DNA of 34,952 nt from Bradyrhizobium sp. dw_78 (GCF_018449525.1 NZ_JAAVUS010000017.1:1-34952), one strand, 5' to 3'. Counted from the stretch's first letter, positions 14,788 through 23,385 are shown. Numbers and translations: made by a program. The notes: a model not told the origin generated them from the sequence alone.

Positions 14788-15282
14788 ATGCCCCGCATCG
14801 CGCTGTATCCCGGCTCCTTTGACCCCGTCACCAACGGCCATCTGGACGTGGTCCGCAACGCCGTCGGCCTGTGCGACCGGCTGATCGTCGCCATCGGGGT
14901 CCATCCCGGCAAAAAGCCGCTGTTTTCCGTGGAAGAGCGCCTGGAGATGCTTCAGGCGGTATTCGGACCGGTCGCCAGCAAGGCCGGCTGCGCCTTCGAA
15001 TGCACCACGTTCGACGATCTGACGGTTACGGCCGCCAAACGGGTCGGCGCGACGATCCTGATCCGCGGCCTGCGCGACGGCACCGATCTTGATTACGAAA
15101 TGCAGATCGCCGGCATGAACGAGATCATGGCGCCGGAGGTCCGCACCGTGTTCCTGCCGGCGTCCCCCACCGTCCGCCCGATCACCGCCACACTGGTGCG
15201 CCAGATCGCGGGCATGGGCGGGGATGTCTCCGGCTTCGTGCCGAAAGCCGTCGCGGTCCGTCTCAAAGCCAAATTCGCCTGA
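14788..15282 (+). CDS. coaD: Phosphopantetheine adenylyltransferase
   Basis: Fourth step of coenzyme A biosynthesis: transfers AMP from ATP to 4'-phosphopantetheine. 164 aa, the normal length. Seen: the nucleotidyltransferase T/HxGH motif in ALYPGSFDPVTNGHLDVV, the KPLFSVEERLEML segment, AKRVGATILIRGLRDGTDLDYE (substrate-binding Arg), and the C-terminal ITATLVRQIAGMGGDVS, equivalent to the ISSxxxR adenylate motif. AGAGGGG lies just upstream; ATG 14788 leaves better spacing than ATG 14785, one codon earlier. The following cyclophilin starts 90 bp later. Confidence 0.96.
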   Translation: MPRIALYPGSFDPVTNGHLDVVRNAVGLCDRLIVAIGVHPGKKPLFSVEERLEMLQAVFGPVASKAGCAFECTTFDDLTVTAAKRVGATILIRGLRDGTDLDYEMQIAGMNEIMAPEVRTVFLPASPTVRPITATLVRQIAGMGGDVSGFVPKAVAVRLKAKFA

Positions 15283-15371
15283 TCGCCCGCCGTTTCGTAA
15301 AAATGTTACCCGGCCTGGCGATACGACATGCGCAACACCAAACGCTCTTTCCCTCAATGTCCGGAGTTTCC

Positions 15372-15935
15372 ATGATCCGAATTCTTGCCGTCATCGCCGC
15401 GCTGTTCTGCGTGGCGCCCGCGATCGCCCAGTCGCTGCCCGCCAATCTCGACAAGCAGAATGCGATCGTCATCGATACCACCAAGGGCCGCATCGTCATC
15501 AAGCTGCGGACCGATCTCGCGCCCCAGCATGCCGAACGCATCAAGCAGCTCGCGCGCGAGGGCTTCTACAACAACGTGCCGTTCCACCGCGTCATGGACG
15601 GCTTCATGGCGCAGACCGGCGACGGCCAGAATTTCAACGGCACCGGCGGATCGAAATATCCGAACCTGAAGCAGGAATTCTCCAGCGTTCATTTCAAGCG
15701 CGGCATCGTCGGCATGGCGCGGCGCGGCGACAGCGTCGATAGCGCGAATTCGCAGTTCTTCATCATGTTTACCGACGCCCCCAGCCTCGACGGCCAATAC
15801 ACCGTGATCGGCGAAGTCGTGCAGGGCATGGATGTCGTCGACAAGCTCAAGAAAGCGCCGCCCGGTTCGGCCGGCGGCGCCGTCACCGATCCCGACAAGA
15901 TGGTGAAGGTTCAGGTCGCCTCGGATATCAAGTGA
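15372..15935 (+). CDS. Periplasmic cyclophilin-type peptidyl-prolyl isomerase
   Basis: 187 aa. A signal peptide MIRILAVIAALFCVAPAIAQ precedes a full cyclophilin domain that catalyses cis-trans isomerisation of X-Pro bonds, here in the periplasm. Catalytic-site text FHRVMDGFMAQTGDG (Arg and Gln of the active site), MARRGDSVDSANSQFFIMF and LDGQYTVIGEVVQGMDVV are all present. Like other small bacterial PpiA/PpiB proteins, it lacks the tryptophan that contacts cyclosporin. ATG 15372 has GGAG 5 nt before it. A second, cytosolic cyclophilin is encoded 420 bp downstream, with one gene in between. Confidence 0.93.
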   Translation: MIRILAVIAALFCVAPAIAQSLPANLDKQNAIVIDTTKGRIVIKLRTDLAPQHAERIKQLAREGFYNNVPFHRVMDGFMAQTGDGQNFNGTGGSKYPNLKQEFSSVHFKRGIVGMARRGDSVDSANSQFFIMFTDAPSLDGQYTVIGEVVQGMDVVDKLKKAPPGSAGGAVTDPDKMVKVQVASDIK

Positions 15936-15938
15936 ACG

Positions 15939-16382
15939 ATGGCCGCGCCGCGCGACAGGCCACTCGCCTGGTTTGCCGCGGCGCTGCTATTGCCGCTATG
16001 GAGCGCATCGGCGCAAGCCGGGCCGGGTCAGGTCGACAGCCTCAAGGACCTGTTCGTTGAATTGCGCAGCTGCTGGCGGCCGCCGCCAGCGTCGCGCGCC
16101 AATCCGGGGATCGACATCACCGTTATCGTCAGTTTCAACCGCGACGGCAACATCCTCGGGCAACCCAGAATTAGCTATGAATCGGAACAAGCGACCGATA
16201 ACGATCGTTTGATGTACCGCGTTGCGGTAATGGAGACATTGCAACGCTGCACTCCAATACCATTTACCGCGGGAATGGCTGGTGCGGTCGCAGGCCGACC
16301 GTTTGCCATCCGATTTCGCAACCAGAAACCTCCACCCCAACCCATAGAGAAAAGAGCATGGCTGATCCCGAGAACACTTTGA
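15939..16382 (+). CDS. Exported TolA/TonB C-terminal-like protein
   Basis: 147 aa with a signal peptide or N-terminal anchor (LAWFAAALLLPLWSASAQA). The rest carries ELRSCWRPP, GIDITVIVSFNRDGNILGQPRI and LQRCTPIPF, the pattern of the TonB/TolA C-terminal fold seen in short alphaproteobacterial 'cell envelope' proteins. The central Pro-rich and coiled regions of true TolA are missing, so this is probably a free periplasmic domain. It begins 3 nt after the cyclophilin stop and its last 25 nt overlap the start of the next cyclophilin, so the three genes are likely one transcript. The role is unknown. Confidence 0.78.
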   Translation: MAAPRDRPLAWFAAALLLPLWSASAQAGPGQVDSLKDLFVELRSCWRPPPASRANPGIDITVIVSFNRDGNILGQPRISYESEQATDNDRLMYRVAVMETLQRCTPIPFTAGMAGAVAGRPFAIRFRNQKPPPQPIEKRAWLIPRTL

Positions 16383-16822
16383 TCCTGGAAACCACCCAAG
16401 GTCCCGTGACCATCGAGATGCGCCCGGATCTTGCGCCCGGACACGTCGCGCGGATCAAGGAGCTGGTGCAGGAGGGGTTTTACGACGGCATCGTGTTCCA
16501 TCGTGTGATCGAAGGCTTCATGGCGCAGACGGGATGTCCGCACGGCACCGGCACCGGCGGCTCCGGCCAAAAGCTCAAGGCCGAATTCAGCGAAGAGCCG
16601 CATGTCCGCGGTACCGCCTCGATGGCGCGCGCGGCCAATCCCGACTCGGCCGACAGCCAGTTCTTCATCTGCTTCGACGACGCCTCGTTCCTCGATGGCC
16701 AGTACACGGTCTGGGGCCAGGTCACCGAGGGCATGGAGAACGTCGACAAGATCAAGCGCGGCGAGCCGGTGCAAAACCCGGACAAGATCGTCAAGGCGCA
16801 CATGGCTGCTGACGCGGCTTGA
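16358..16822 (+). CDS. Cytosolic cyclophilin-type peptidyl-prolyl isomerase
   Basis: 154 aa with no signal peptide: a soluble peptidyl-prolyl cis-trans isomerase. FHRVIEGFMAQTGCPHGTGTGG and MARAANPDSADSQFFICF give the active-site Arg, Gln and Phe; LDGQYTVWGQVTEGMENV follows. Sequence is clearly related to the periplasmic copy at 15372-15935 but diverged, so the pair is probably an old duplication kept for two compartments. The ATG lies inside the preceding TolA/TonB-like gene. A palindromic repeat follows the stop. Confidence 0.93.
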   Translation: MADPENTLILETTQGPVTIEMRPDLAPGHVARIKELVQEGFYDGIVFHRVIEGFMAQTGCPHGTGTGGSGQKLKAEFSEEPHVRGTASMARAANPDSADSQFFICFDDASFLDGQYTVWGQVTEGMENVDKIKRGEPVQNPDKIVKAHMAADAA

Positions 16823-16830
16823 AAACGCGC

Positions 16831-16910
16831 TGTCATTCCGGGGCATGCGAAGCATGAACCCGGAATCTCGAAATTCCGGGTTCGCATCTTCGATGCGCCC
16901 CGGCATGACG
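16831..16910. repeat. REP-like cruciform element between cyclophilin and queA
   Basis: Imperfect outer arms TCATTCCGGGG / CCCCGGCATGA; central AACCCGGAAT (16857-16866) / ATTCCGGGTT (16873-16882); side hairpins CATGC-GAA-GCATG and CGCATC-TTC-GATGCG. It has the same plan as the element inside uvrA. Confidence 0.75.
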
Positions 16911-16940
16911 TGACGAGACCCAGCTGGAGCGCATCGCGCC

Positions 16941-18023
16941 ATGCGCACCGATCTCTTCGACTTCGAACTTCCCGCCGACACCATCGCGCTGCGGCCGGCC
17001 AGCCCGCGCGATTCCGCGCGGATGCTGGTGGTGCAGCCCGATGGCGTCTTGCGCGACCGCTTCATTGCCGATCTTCCGCAATGGCTCGCGCCCGGCGACC
17101 AGCTGGTGGTCAATGATACCAAGGTGATCGCGGCGCAGCTTGCCGGTCGCCGCATCGGCCGCGACACCGAACCGAAGATCGAGGCGACGTTGATCAAGCG
17201 TCTCGGCGGTTCGCGCTGGCAGGCGCTGGTGAAGCCCGCCAAAAAACTGGCACTGGGCGACATGGTTCGCTTCGGCGGCGAGGGCAGGGTGTGCCTGCTC
17301 GGCCAGCTCGACGCGGAGGTCGAGCACAAGGGCGACAATGGCGAGGTCACGCTGTCGTTTTCATTTCACGGGCCGGCGCTCGACCAGGCCATTGCCGATC
17401 TCGGCAGCCCGCCGCTGCCGCCCTACATCGCCTCGAAGCGCACCCCGGACGCGCGCGACGCCAGCGACTACCAGACCATGTTTGCGGCAAAGGAAGGTGC
17501 GGTCGCAGCGCCTACGGCCGGACTGCATTTTACGCCGCAGCTTGAAGCGGCGTTGCGCGATCGCGGCGTCACGCTGCACCGGATCACCCTGCATGTCGGA
17601 GCAGGAACCTTCCTTCCGGTAAAGGTGGACGACACGGCCGGACATAAGATGCACGCCGAATGGGGCGTCGTCACCCGCGACACCGCCGACGCGCTCAACG
17701 CCACGAAGGCGCAGGGCGGCCGCATCGTCGCGGTCGGCACCACCTCGCTGCGGCTGCTGGAAAGCGCCACGGCGGAAGACGGCACCATCGAGCCGTTCAC
17801 GGGCGAGACCGCGATCTTCATCACGCCGGGCTACCGTTTCCGCGCGGTCGATATCCTCCTGACCAATTTTCACCTGCCGCGGTCGACGCTGTTCATGCTG
17901 GTGTCGGCCTTCTCCGGCCTCGACACCATGAAGCGGGCCTATGCCCACGCCATCGAAACCGGCTACCGGTTTTATTCCTACGGCGACGCCTGCCTGCTGT
18001 TTCGTGATAAGGCAGGCGGATGA
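16941..18023 (+). CDS. queA: tRNA preQ1(34) S-adenosylmethionine ribosyltransferase-isomerase
   Basis: 360 aa. Transfers and isomerises the ribosyl part of AdoMet to 7-aminomethyl-7-deazaguanine in tRNA, giving epoxyqueuosine. Family landmarks are in order: FDFELPADTIALRPASPRD, LVVNDTKVIAAQLAGRR, LPPYIASKR, YQTMFAAKEGAVAAPTAGLHFT, VTLHVGAGTFLPV, VGTTSLRLLES, FITPGYRF and DILLTNFHLPRSTLFMLVSAF. No residue obviously missing. It overlaps tgt by 4 nt (ATGA), so the two queuosine enzymes are translated from one message. The start ATG lies just after a palindromic repeat. Confidence 0.97.
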   Translation: MRTDLFDFELPADTIALRPASPRDSARMLVVQPDGVLRDRFIADLPQWLAPGDQLVVNDTKVIAAQLAGRRIGRDTEPKIEATLIKRLGGSRWQALVKPAKKLALGDMVRFGGEGRVCLLGQLDAEVEHKGDNGEVTLSFSFHGPALDQAIADLGSPPLPPYIASKRTPDARDASDYQTMFAAKEGAVAAPTAGLHFTPQLEAALRDRGVTLHRITLHVGAGTFLPVKVDDTAGHKMHAEWGVVTRDTADALNATKAQGGRIVAVGTTSLRLLESATAEDGTIEPFTGETAIFITPGYRFRAVDILLTNFHLPRSTLFMLVSAFSGLDTMKRAYAHAIETGYRFYSYGDACLLFRDKAGG

Positions 18024-19153
18024 CCTCGGCTAATTACTTTGAACTTCTGGGATGCGACGGCGAGGCCCGCACCGGCCGGCTGACGACGCCGCATGGCGTG
18101 GTGAACACGCCGGCCTTCATGCCGGTTGGCACGGCCGGCGCGATGAAGGGCGTGCATTGGCGTGAGGTGCGCGAGGCCGGCGCCGATATCGTGCTCGGCA
18201 ACACCTATCATCTGATGCTGCGGCCGGGCGCCGAGCGGATCGCGGCGCTGGGCGGCCTGCAGAAATTCACCGGCTGGCAAGGCCCGATGCTGACCGACTC
18301 CGGCGGCTTTCAGGTGATGTCGCTGTCTGAACTGCGCAAGGTCAGCGAAGACGCGGTCACCTTCCGCTCGCATATCGACGGCGCCAAGATCGAACTGTCG
18401 CCCGAACGCTCGATCGAGGTGCAGCGGCTGCTGGGTTCCGACATCGCGATGCAGATGGACGAATGCGTGCGGCTGCCGGCCGAGCGCAGTGATATCGAGC
18501 GTGCGATGCAGCTCTCGCTGCGCTGGGGCGAACGCAGCAAGCGCGCGTTCGAGACCGCGCCGCAGGGCTACATGCTGTTCGGAATCGCGCAGGGCGGCGA
18601 TATCGCCGAGCTTCGCCAGGCCAGCGCGCGCGGCCTGGTCGAGATCGGCTTTCACGGCTATGCGATCGGCGGCCTCGCGGTCGGCGAGCCGCAGTCGGTG
18701 ATGCTGGCGATGATCGAGGAGACGGCGCCGATGCTGCCGCAGGATCGCCCGAGATATCTGATGGGCGTCGGCACGCCGGAAGATCTGCTGGAGTCCGTCG
18801 CGCGCGGCATCGACATGTTCGATTGCGTGATGCCGACCCGCAACGGCCGTCACGGCGTGGCGTTCACGCGGTTCGGCCAGGTCAATCTGCGCAACGCCCG
18901 CCACGCCGACGATCCGCGGCCGCTGGATGAGGAAAGCCCGTGGCCGTCGGCCCGCACTTATTCGCGCGCCTATCTGCATCATCTCGTGAAGTCGGGCGAG
19001 GCCTTGGGCGCGATGCTGCTGTCGGAGATCAACATCGCCTATTATCAGCAATTGATGCGCGGCATCAGGAGCGCGATTTCACAGCGGACGTTGGCGGATT
19101 TTCGTGAAAATGTCCGGGCGGGGTGGTCGCAGGGCGACATCGCGCCGCGGTGA
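18020..19153 (+). CDS. tgt: Queuine tRNA-ribosyltransferase lacking the usual zinc ligands
   Basis: 377 aa TIM-barrel enzyme that exchanges G34 of GUN-anticodon tRNAs for preQ1. The catalytic aspartates are present: D93 in LTDSGGFQVM and D268 in DCVMPTRNGRHG. What is missing is the structural zinc site: aligned to the E. coli pattern C302-x-C304-x2-C307 ... H333, this protein has Ser306, Trp308, Ala311 and Ile337, although the anchors SRAYLHHL and the following ALGAMLL region line up without gaps. All four ligands are therefore substituted together, pointing to a zinc-free fold rather than a single mutation. It is translationally coupled to queA. Confidence 0.95.
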   Translation: MTSANYFELLGCDGEARTGRLTTPHGVVNTPAFMPVGTAGAMKGVHWREVREAGADIVLGNTYHLMLRPGAERIAALGGLQKFTGWQGPMLTDSGGFQVMSLSELRKVSEDAVTFRSHIDGAKIELSPERSIEVQRLLGSDIAMQMDECVRLPAERSDIERAMQLSLRWGERSKRAFETAPQGYMLFGIAQGGDIAELRQASARGLVEIGFHGYAIGGLAVGEPQSVMLAMIEETAPMLPQDRPRYLMGVGTPEDLLESVARGIDMFDCVMPTRNGRHGVAFTRFGQVNLRNARHADDPRPLDEESPWPSARTYSRAYLHHLVKSGEALGAMLLSEINIAYYQQLMRGIRSAISQRTLADFRENVRAGWSQGDIAPR

Positions 19154-19186
19154 ACCAAGCTGCCGCGATGGCCGAGGATATGACCG

Positions 19187-19323
19187 AGGATCGGTGGCCT
19201 CGTGGTTCTCCAGGCGATGCGACGCATCGTCCGGAGACGCGCTGCTTTTGCCGCGCTCCTCACCATGAGGGTTCAAGAGAACCTTATCCTGAGGAGGCAC
19301 GAATGCGCCGTCTCGAAGGATGA
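19187..19323. repeat. Intergenic repeat cluster downstream of tgt
   Basis: Inverted modules of the 4917-5095 repeats: GTGGCCTCGTGGTTCTCCAGGCGATGC-like DNA (19192-19218), CTCCTCACCATGAGG (19257-19271) and CCTTATCCTGAGGAGGCACG ... CGTCTCGAAGGATGAAG (19281-19325). Confidence 0.6.
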
Positions 19324-19345
19324 AGCCACGGAACTGAAAGACGCG

Positions 19346-19564
19346 CTAGTTGCAGGCGAACCGCTTGAATGCATGCTTGGTGACGAAACCATAACCGCAG
19401 GTGTCGCAGGTCCAGAGATAGCTGACGACATCGTCGGCGACAAACGCGGACGCTTCCGCGGCCACCATCGAGTCGGCGCAAACGGGGCAGGTCGGAAGAT
19501 CGCTTCCACGCGGGCCGGGTCTAATCGGCGTGACGGTCGACAGGACTTCAGCGATTGCTGCCAT
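19346..19564 (-). CDS. Small zinc-ribbon protein
   Basis: 72 aa. Two zinc-knuckle pairs, CPVC (after SDLPT) and CDTCGYG, are separated by about 25 residues and flank a strand VSYLWTC; together they form a probable treble-clef or zinc ribbon. The N-terminal 20 residues are Pro/Thr-rich and the tail is FVTKHAFKRFACN. ATG 19564 is preceded by GGAGG with 5-nt spacing, a very good ribosome site; an upstream in-frame ATG at 19576 has none. Nucleic-acid or protein binding is possible but not shown. Transcribed toward the tgt repeats, divergent from cysK. Confidence 0.82.
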   Translation of the reverse strand: MAAIAEVLSTVTPIRPGPRGSDLPTCPVCADSMVAAEASAFVADDVVSYLWTCDTCGYGFVTKHAFKRFACN

Positions 19565-19928
19565 CGTGACCTCCATGCGGTCTGAACCTGTCGAGACCCT
19601 ACACCGATTTCTTTGAAGATGTCGCAACACAAATGCGTAGGATTTACGTTATTTTACCGCGTTAAAATCTGCTCGGGAGTCGTTCAACTTTTTGCAATGC
19701 AACGAATTTGTGACTCGCGATTATTCCAGCTTGCGCGCGAACGTCGCAGATGGTGGTGTTGCCGATGACCGGAGCCCATCTGTGTTGCGGTCGAACACAT
19801 GCTGAATTAGCCGTCAGCGCATGATCTTATCGGCCAATCGTTCACATTTTAGCCGATGATGTGATGTGAGATGCACGATTAAGTTTTCTAAGTTTTTCTG
19901 GAAACGTCTTGCATAAGGGGAACTGAAC
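19565..19928. other. Upstream region of cysK and the zinc-ribbon gene
   Basis: 364 bp shared by divergent genes, noticeably more AT-rich than neighbours. It holds the 18-bp near-palindrome ATTTTACCGCGTTAAAAT (19651-19668; one mismatched pair) and AGGGGA about 8 nt before the cysK ATG. No gene was seen in it. Confidence 0.45.
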
Positions 19929-20906
<978 letters not shown>

Positions 20907-20910
20907 TCAA

Positions 20911-21156
20911 ATGGTGGCAGACCAACCGCGCCGTCCCAGGACGATGAACGATGCCCGCAGCGAAGCGGAAGCCGCGTTCAAGAAGGCCACGACCAAAGCG
21001 CCGGAGGCGCCGCCAAGGAAGGCGGCGCCGCTTCCTGGCGTGAAGGAATTGGTTTCGCTACGGATCGATCAGGACGTCCTGCAATACTTCCAGGAAGGCG
21101 GGCCGGGATGGCAGGAGCGGATCAACGAGGCGCTTCGCAAGGCGGCCGGGAAATAA
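20911..21156 (+). CDS. BrnA-like (DUF4415-type) small protein, no toxin partner
   Basis: 81 aa. Its C-terminal third, LVSLRIDQDVLQYF then GPGWQERINEALRKAAGK, matches the ribbon-helix-helix of BrnA/DUF4415 antitoxins (VSLRxDxDVLxxFxxxGxGWQxRIN). In typical loci the BrnT ribonuclease precedes brnA; here cysK occupies that place and only 4 nt separate them, so the gene is probably translated with cysK. The first 45 residues are polar and Pro/Ala/Lys-rich, likely disordered. It could be an orphan antitoxin, a relic or a transcription regulator recruited by cysK. Confidence 0.78.
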   Translation: MVADQPRRPRTMNDARSEAEAAFKKATTKAPEAPPRKAAPLPGVKELVSLRIDQDVLQYFQEGGPGWQERINEALRKAAGK

Positions 21157-21218
21157 CGCGCCAATCCTGGCGGTCGCGCAGCAGAACATAACAGCAAAAT
21201 ACAACAGTCGGCTGCCGG

Positions 21219-22097
21219 TCAGGCGCTGGCGCGCACGCGAAGCGGCGTCGGCGCCTTCAGATTCAGCAGGTTACCGGCGAGGATCAGAATCGCGCCGAGC
21301 ACGGTGAAGACATCGAGCCGCTCCGAATAAATCAGCCAGCCGGCGGTGGCGGTCAGCGGCACCCGCAGGAAGTCCATCGGCACCACCACCGTCGCGTCGG
21401 CGTAAAGCATCGCCCGTGCCAGGCAGAAATGAGAAAACGTGCCGCAGAACGCGATGATGACGCTCAAGCCCCAGACATAGGCGGAGGGCCATGTCCAGAC
21501 ATAGAGACACGGCAGGATGCCGGCCGCCGACTGCACGATCAGCATCCAGAAGATGATCGTGACCGTCTGCTCGGTACGGGTCAGCGATTTGACCATGACA
21601 ATGGCAATGCCGAAGCCGACCGCGGCGGCGAATGCGATCATCTGCCCCGGATTGAATTCGGTGGTCGCCGGCCGAACGATGATCAGGACGCCGATCAGGC
21701 CGAGCACGATCGCGGTGATCTTCCATAGCGTCATGCGCTCGCCGAGAAAGCTCGCCGCGAGGAGGGCGGTCCAGATCGGCGCTGTGAACTCGATCGCCAC
21801 CACCTGGCCGATCGGAATCAGCGTCAGCGCGAAGAACCAGCCGAGCTGCGCGACATAATGGGAGAGATTGCGCCCGATATGCTGCGGCAGTCGCGATGTC
21901 TTCATTGCCGCGAACCCACCGTTCATCCGGATCATCGGATACAGCATGAAGAAGCCGAGCAGGGTCCGCAGTTCCATCAGCTGAAACACGTTCATTTCGC
22001 GCAGCGCCGCGCGTCCGGCGATCGCCACGACCAGCATCATGCTGAGCCAGCCGGCCATCCAGAGCGCGGCTTTCGGTTTCGAAGGGATGCGGTTCAT
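21219..22097 (-). CDS. DMT-superfamily (EamA) inner-membrane transporter
   Basis: 292 aa with about ten hydrophobic segments (for example WLSMMLVVAIAGRAAL, GWFFALTLIPIGQVVAI, AIVLGLIGVLIIV, IFWMLIVQSAAGILPC, VLGAILILAGNLLNL), giving the two five-helix halves of the EamA repeat. Segments EFTAPIWTALLAASFLGE and MDFLRVPLTATAGWLIYSE are the duplicated end-of-repeat Pro/Glu motifs. Members export or import metabolites such as amino acids, nucleotide sugars or drugs; the substrate cannot be read here. It is a single gene on the minus strand. Confidence 0.9.
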   Translation of the reverse strand: MNRIPSKPKAALWMAGWLSMMLVVAIAGRAALREMNVFQLMELRTLLGFFMLYPMIRMNGGFAAMKTSRLPQHIGRNLSHYVAQLGWFFALTLIPIGQVVAIEFTAPIWTALLAASFLGERMTLWKITAIVLGLIGVLIIVRPATTEFNPGQMIAFAAAVGFGIAIVMVKSLTRTEQTVTIIFWMLIVQSAAGILPCLYVWTWPSAYVWGLSVIIAFCGTFSHFCLARAMLYADATVVVPMDFLRVPLTATAGWLIYSERLDVFTVLGAILILAGNLLNLKAPTPLRVRASA

Positions 22098-22524
22098 CAG
22101 CGGGCCGGTGCAAGTTCAGCAGAGGATATGATCGAACCGCCGGTATCGGCGACGCCGCGCCGATTTGCAACGCGCAAATGGGCCGGCGCAATGCCCGATT
22201 TCGCCGTGGGAAAACCCGCCGATTTGATGCTAAGGACTTTGCCGTTCCATGGCTCGCGGTTTCGGCGCGCACGTCCAACGGGCGAACCGCGATCTCGAAG
22301 TTCCGGTCGAGCCGTCCAAATCGGCGGTTGCCGACAACAAAGCTGGAGAAGATGCCCATGCATGTCCCGCAACCGGCCTGATCGACGCCCGTGCCAAGGT
22401 CGAGATCACCGCATCGTGCCTGCGGCGTAGACGATCAACCCATCCCTGCATGCGGATATTCCGCAACACGCGGTCGTGACTTCAACGCGGCCGGCGCGGC
22501 AAATCACCAAGGAACACATCTCCG
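22098..22524. other. Gene-free gap between the transporter and a small gene
   Basis: 427 bp. Several short frames are open but none has a ribosome site or recognisable protein. AAGGA (about 22509) serves the gene at 22525. Nothing else stood out. Confidence 0.4.
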
Positions 22525-22725
22525 ATGAATAAACGATCGCTGTCCGCGGATTTCGTCACCGCCTTTGCCACCGGCTGGCCGGAGCACCAGCCTGACATCC
22601 TGGTGCTGTCGCTGACCACGCACAAGGGCAGTCAGGACTTTGCGCTCACCAAGGAGCAGGCCCTGTTGATCGCAAAAACCATGAAGGAAACTGCGTCGCG
22701 GCTCGCCAAGCCCAAAGCGAGCTAA
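22525..22725 (+). CDS. Small conserved hypothetical protein (66 aa)
   Basis: Cytosolic, 66 aa: MNKRSLSADFVTAFATGW, then EHQPDILVLSLTTHKGSQDFAL and a C-terminal helix KEQALLIAKTMKETASRL. The ATG is preceded by AAGGA. I do not recognise a family, but codon use is normal and the strand-helix pattern looks like a real folded domain. A perfect 45-nt palindrome begins 7 nt after the stop. Confidence 0.65.
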   Translation: MNKRSLSADFVTAFATGWPEHQPDILVLSLTTHKGSQDFALTKEQALLIAKTMKETASRLAKPKAS

Positions 22726-22731
22726 CAGCGC

Positions 22732-22776
22732 TGAAGCCCTGCCGGTTCTGATTCAATCAGAACCGGCAGGGCTTCA
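22732..22776. repeat. Long perfect palindrome, copy B (convergent terminator candidate)
   Basis: 22-nt arms: left arm 22732-22753, single central C (22754), right arm 22755-22776, all complementary. The core is CCGGTTCTGATT / AATCAGAACCGG. It sits between a plus-strand stop (22725) and a minus-strand stop (22804). Confidence 0.85.
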
Positions 22777-22803
22777 AGAGCGCGCTGGGATTTAGGCGGG
22801 TCT

Positions 22804-23385
22804 CTAGGAGCGCGTCAGCGAAATCGTGGCGCCGCGGAACTGGCTCTCGGCCCGGATCACCACCGATTGCCGATTGCCGCGGGTCGTCAACGAGATGTTG
22901 GCGTTGAATCCGGCGGCGCTGGCGACCACCTGGAAATTCCCGTTGCTTCCACGGCCCTCGATGCTGCCGTTGATGTTGCGGCTGCTCTCGCTCCAGACGC
23001 CGCTGATCGTGCCGCCTTGCGCGACGATGTTGGTCTTGAGGTCGAATTTGTAGCTGTCGCTGGCGCAGGTGAGAGTCTGGTTGAGGCCGCGACCGCCCTC
23101 GCCAACAGCATAGGAGGCGCGGCAGCGAATGCGCTCGGTCGAGCCATCATCGAGGGTGACTGTCCCGCCGCCGGACCAGAAGCCGGCCATGCCGGTGAAC
23201 GGTCCCGATTGGGCGTAGCTTGCGGTGCTGGTGGAGACGGAAGCCGCGAACAGGGCCATGAACAAGGCTGCGGCTCCGAAGATCAGGCCCTTGAACGCTG
23301 CGAGGGCGCCGGCGGACCGGCCTTGTTTTTTACTGCCGCGACGCTTCCCAACGGCCGCTGCAAGGTATGCCTGCTGATGCCCCAT
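22804..23385 (-). CDS. Secreted or membrane-anchored protein of unknown function
   Basis: 193 aa from ATG 23385. A basic N-terminus KRRGSKKQGR is followed by a hydrophobic stretch GLIFGAAALFMALFAASV, an export signal or anchor. The exported part is beta-rich: FWSGGGTVTLDDGSTERIRC, ASYAVGEGGRGLNQTLTC and a terminal SQFRGATISLTR, with few charged residues and two cysteines. This resembles lipocalin-like or calycin-type strands but I do not assign a family. Its start lies 56 nt inside the end of the upstream secreted-protein gene, so the two are likely translated together. Confidence 0.72.
   Translation of the reverse strand: MGHQQAYLAAAVGKRRGSKKQGRSAGALAAFKGLIFGAAALFMALFAASVSTSTASYAQSGPFTGMAGFWSGGGTVTLDDGSTERIRCRASYAVGEGGRGLNQTLTCASDSYKFDLKTNIVAQGGTISGVWSESSRNINGSIEGRGSNGNFQVVASAAGFNANISLTTRGNRQSVVIRAESQFRGATISLTRS

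Noticed and set aside
14248..15357. Long minus-strand open frame across coaD and the small secreted gene
   Set aside because: Only its last 85 codons form a real exported protein; the rest lies antisense to coaD and has no protein-like content.
22097..22469. Small minus-strand frames next to the transporter
   Set aside because: Arg/Pro-rich, no start signal and no recognisable family.
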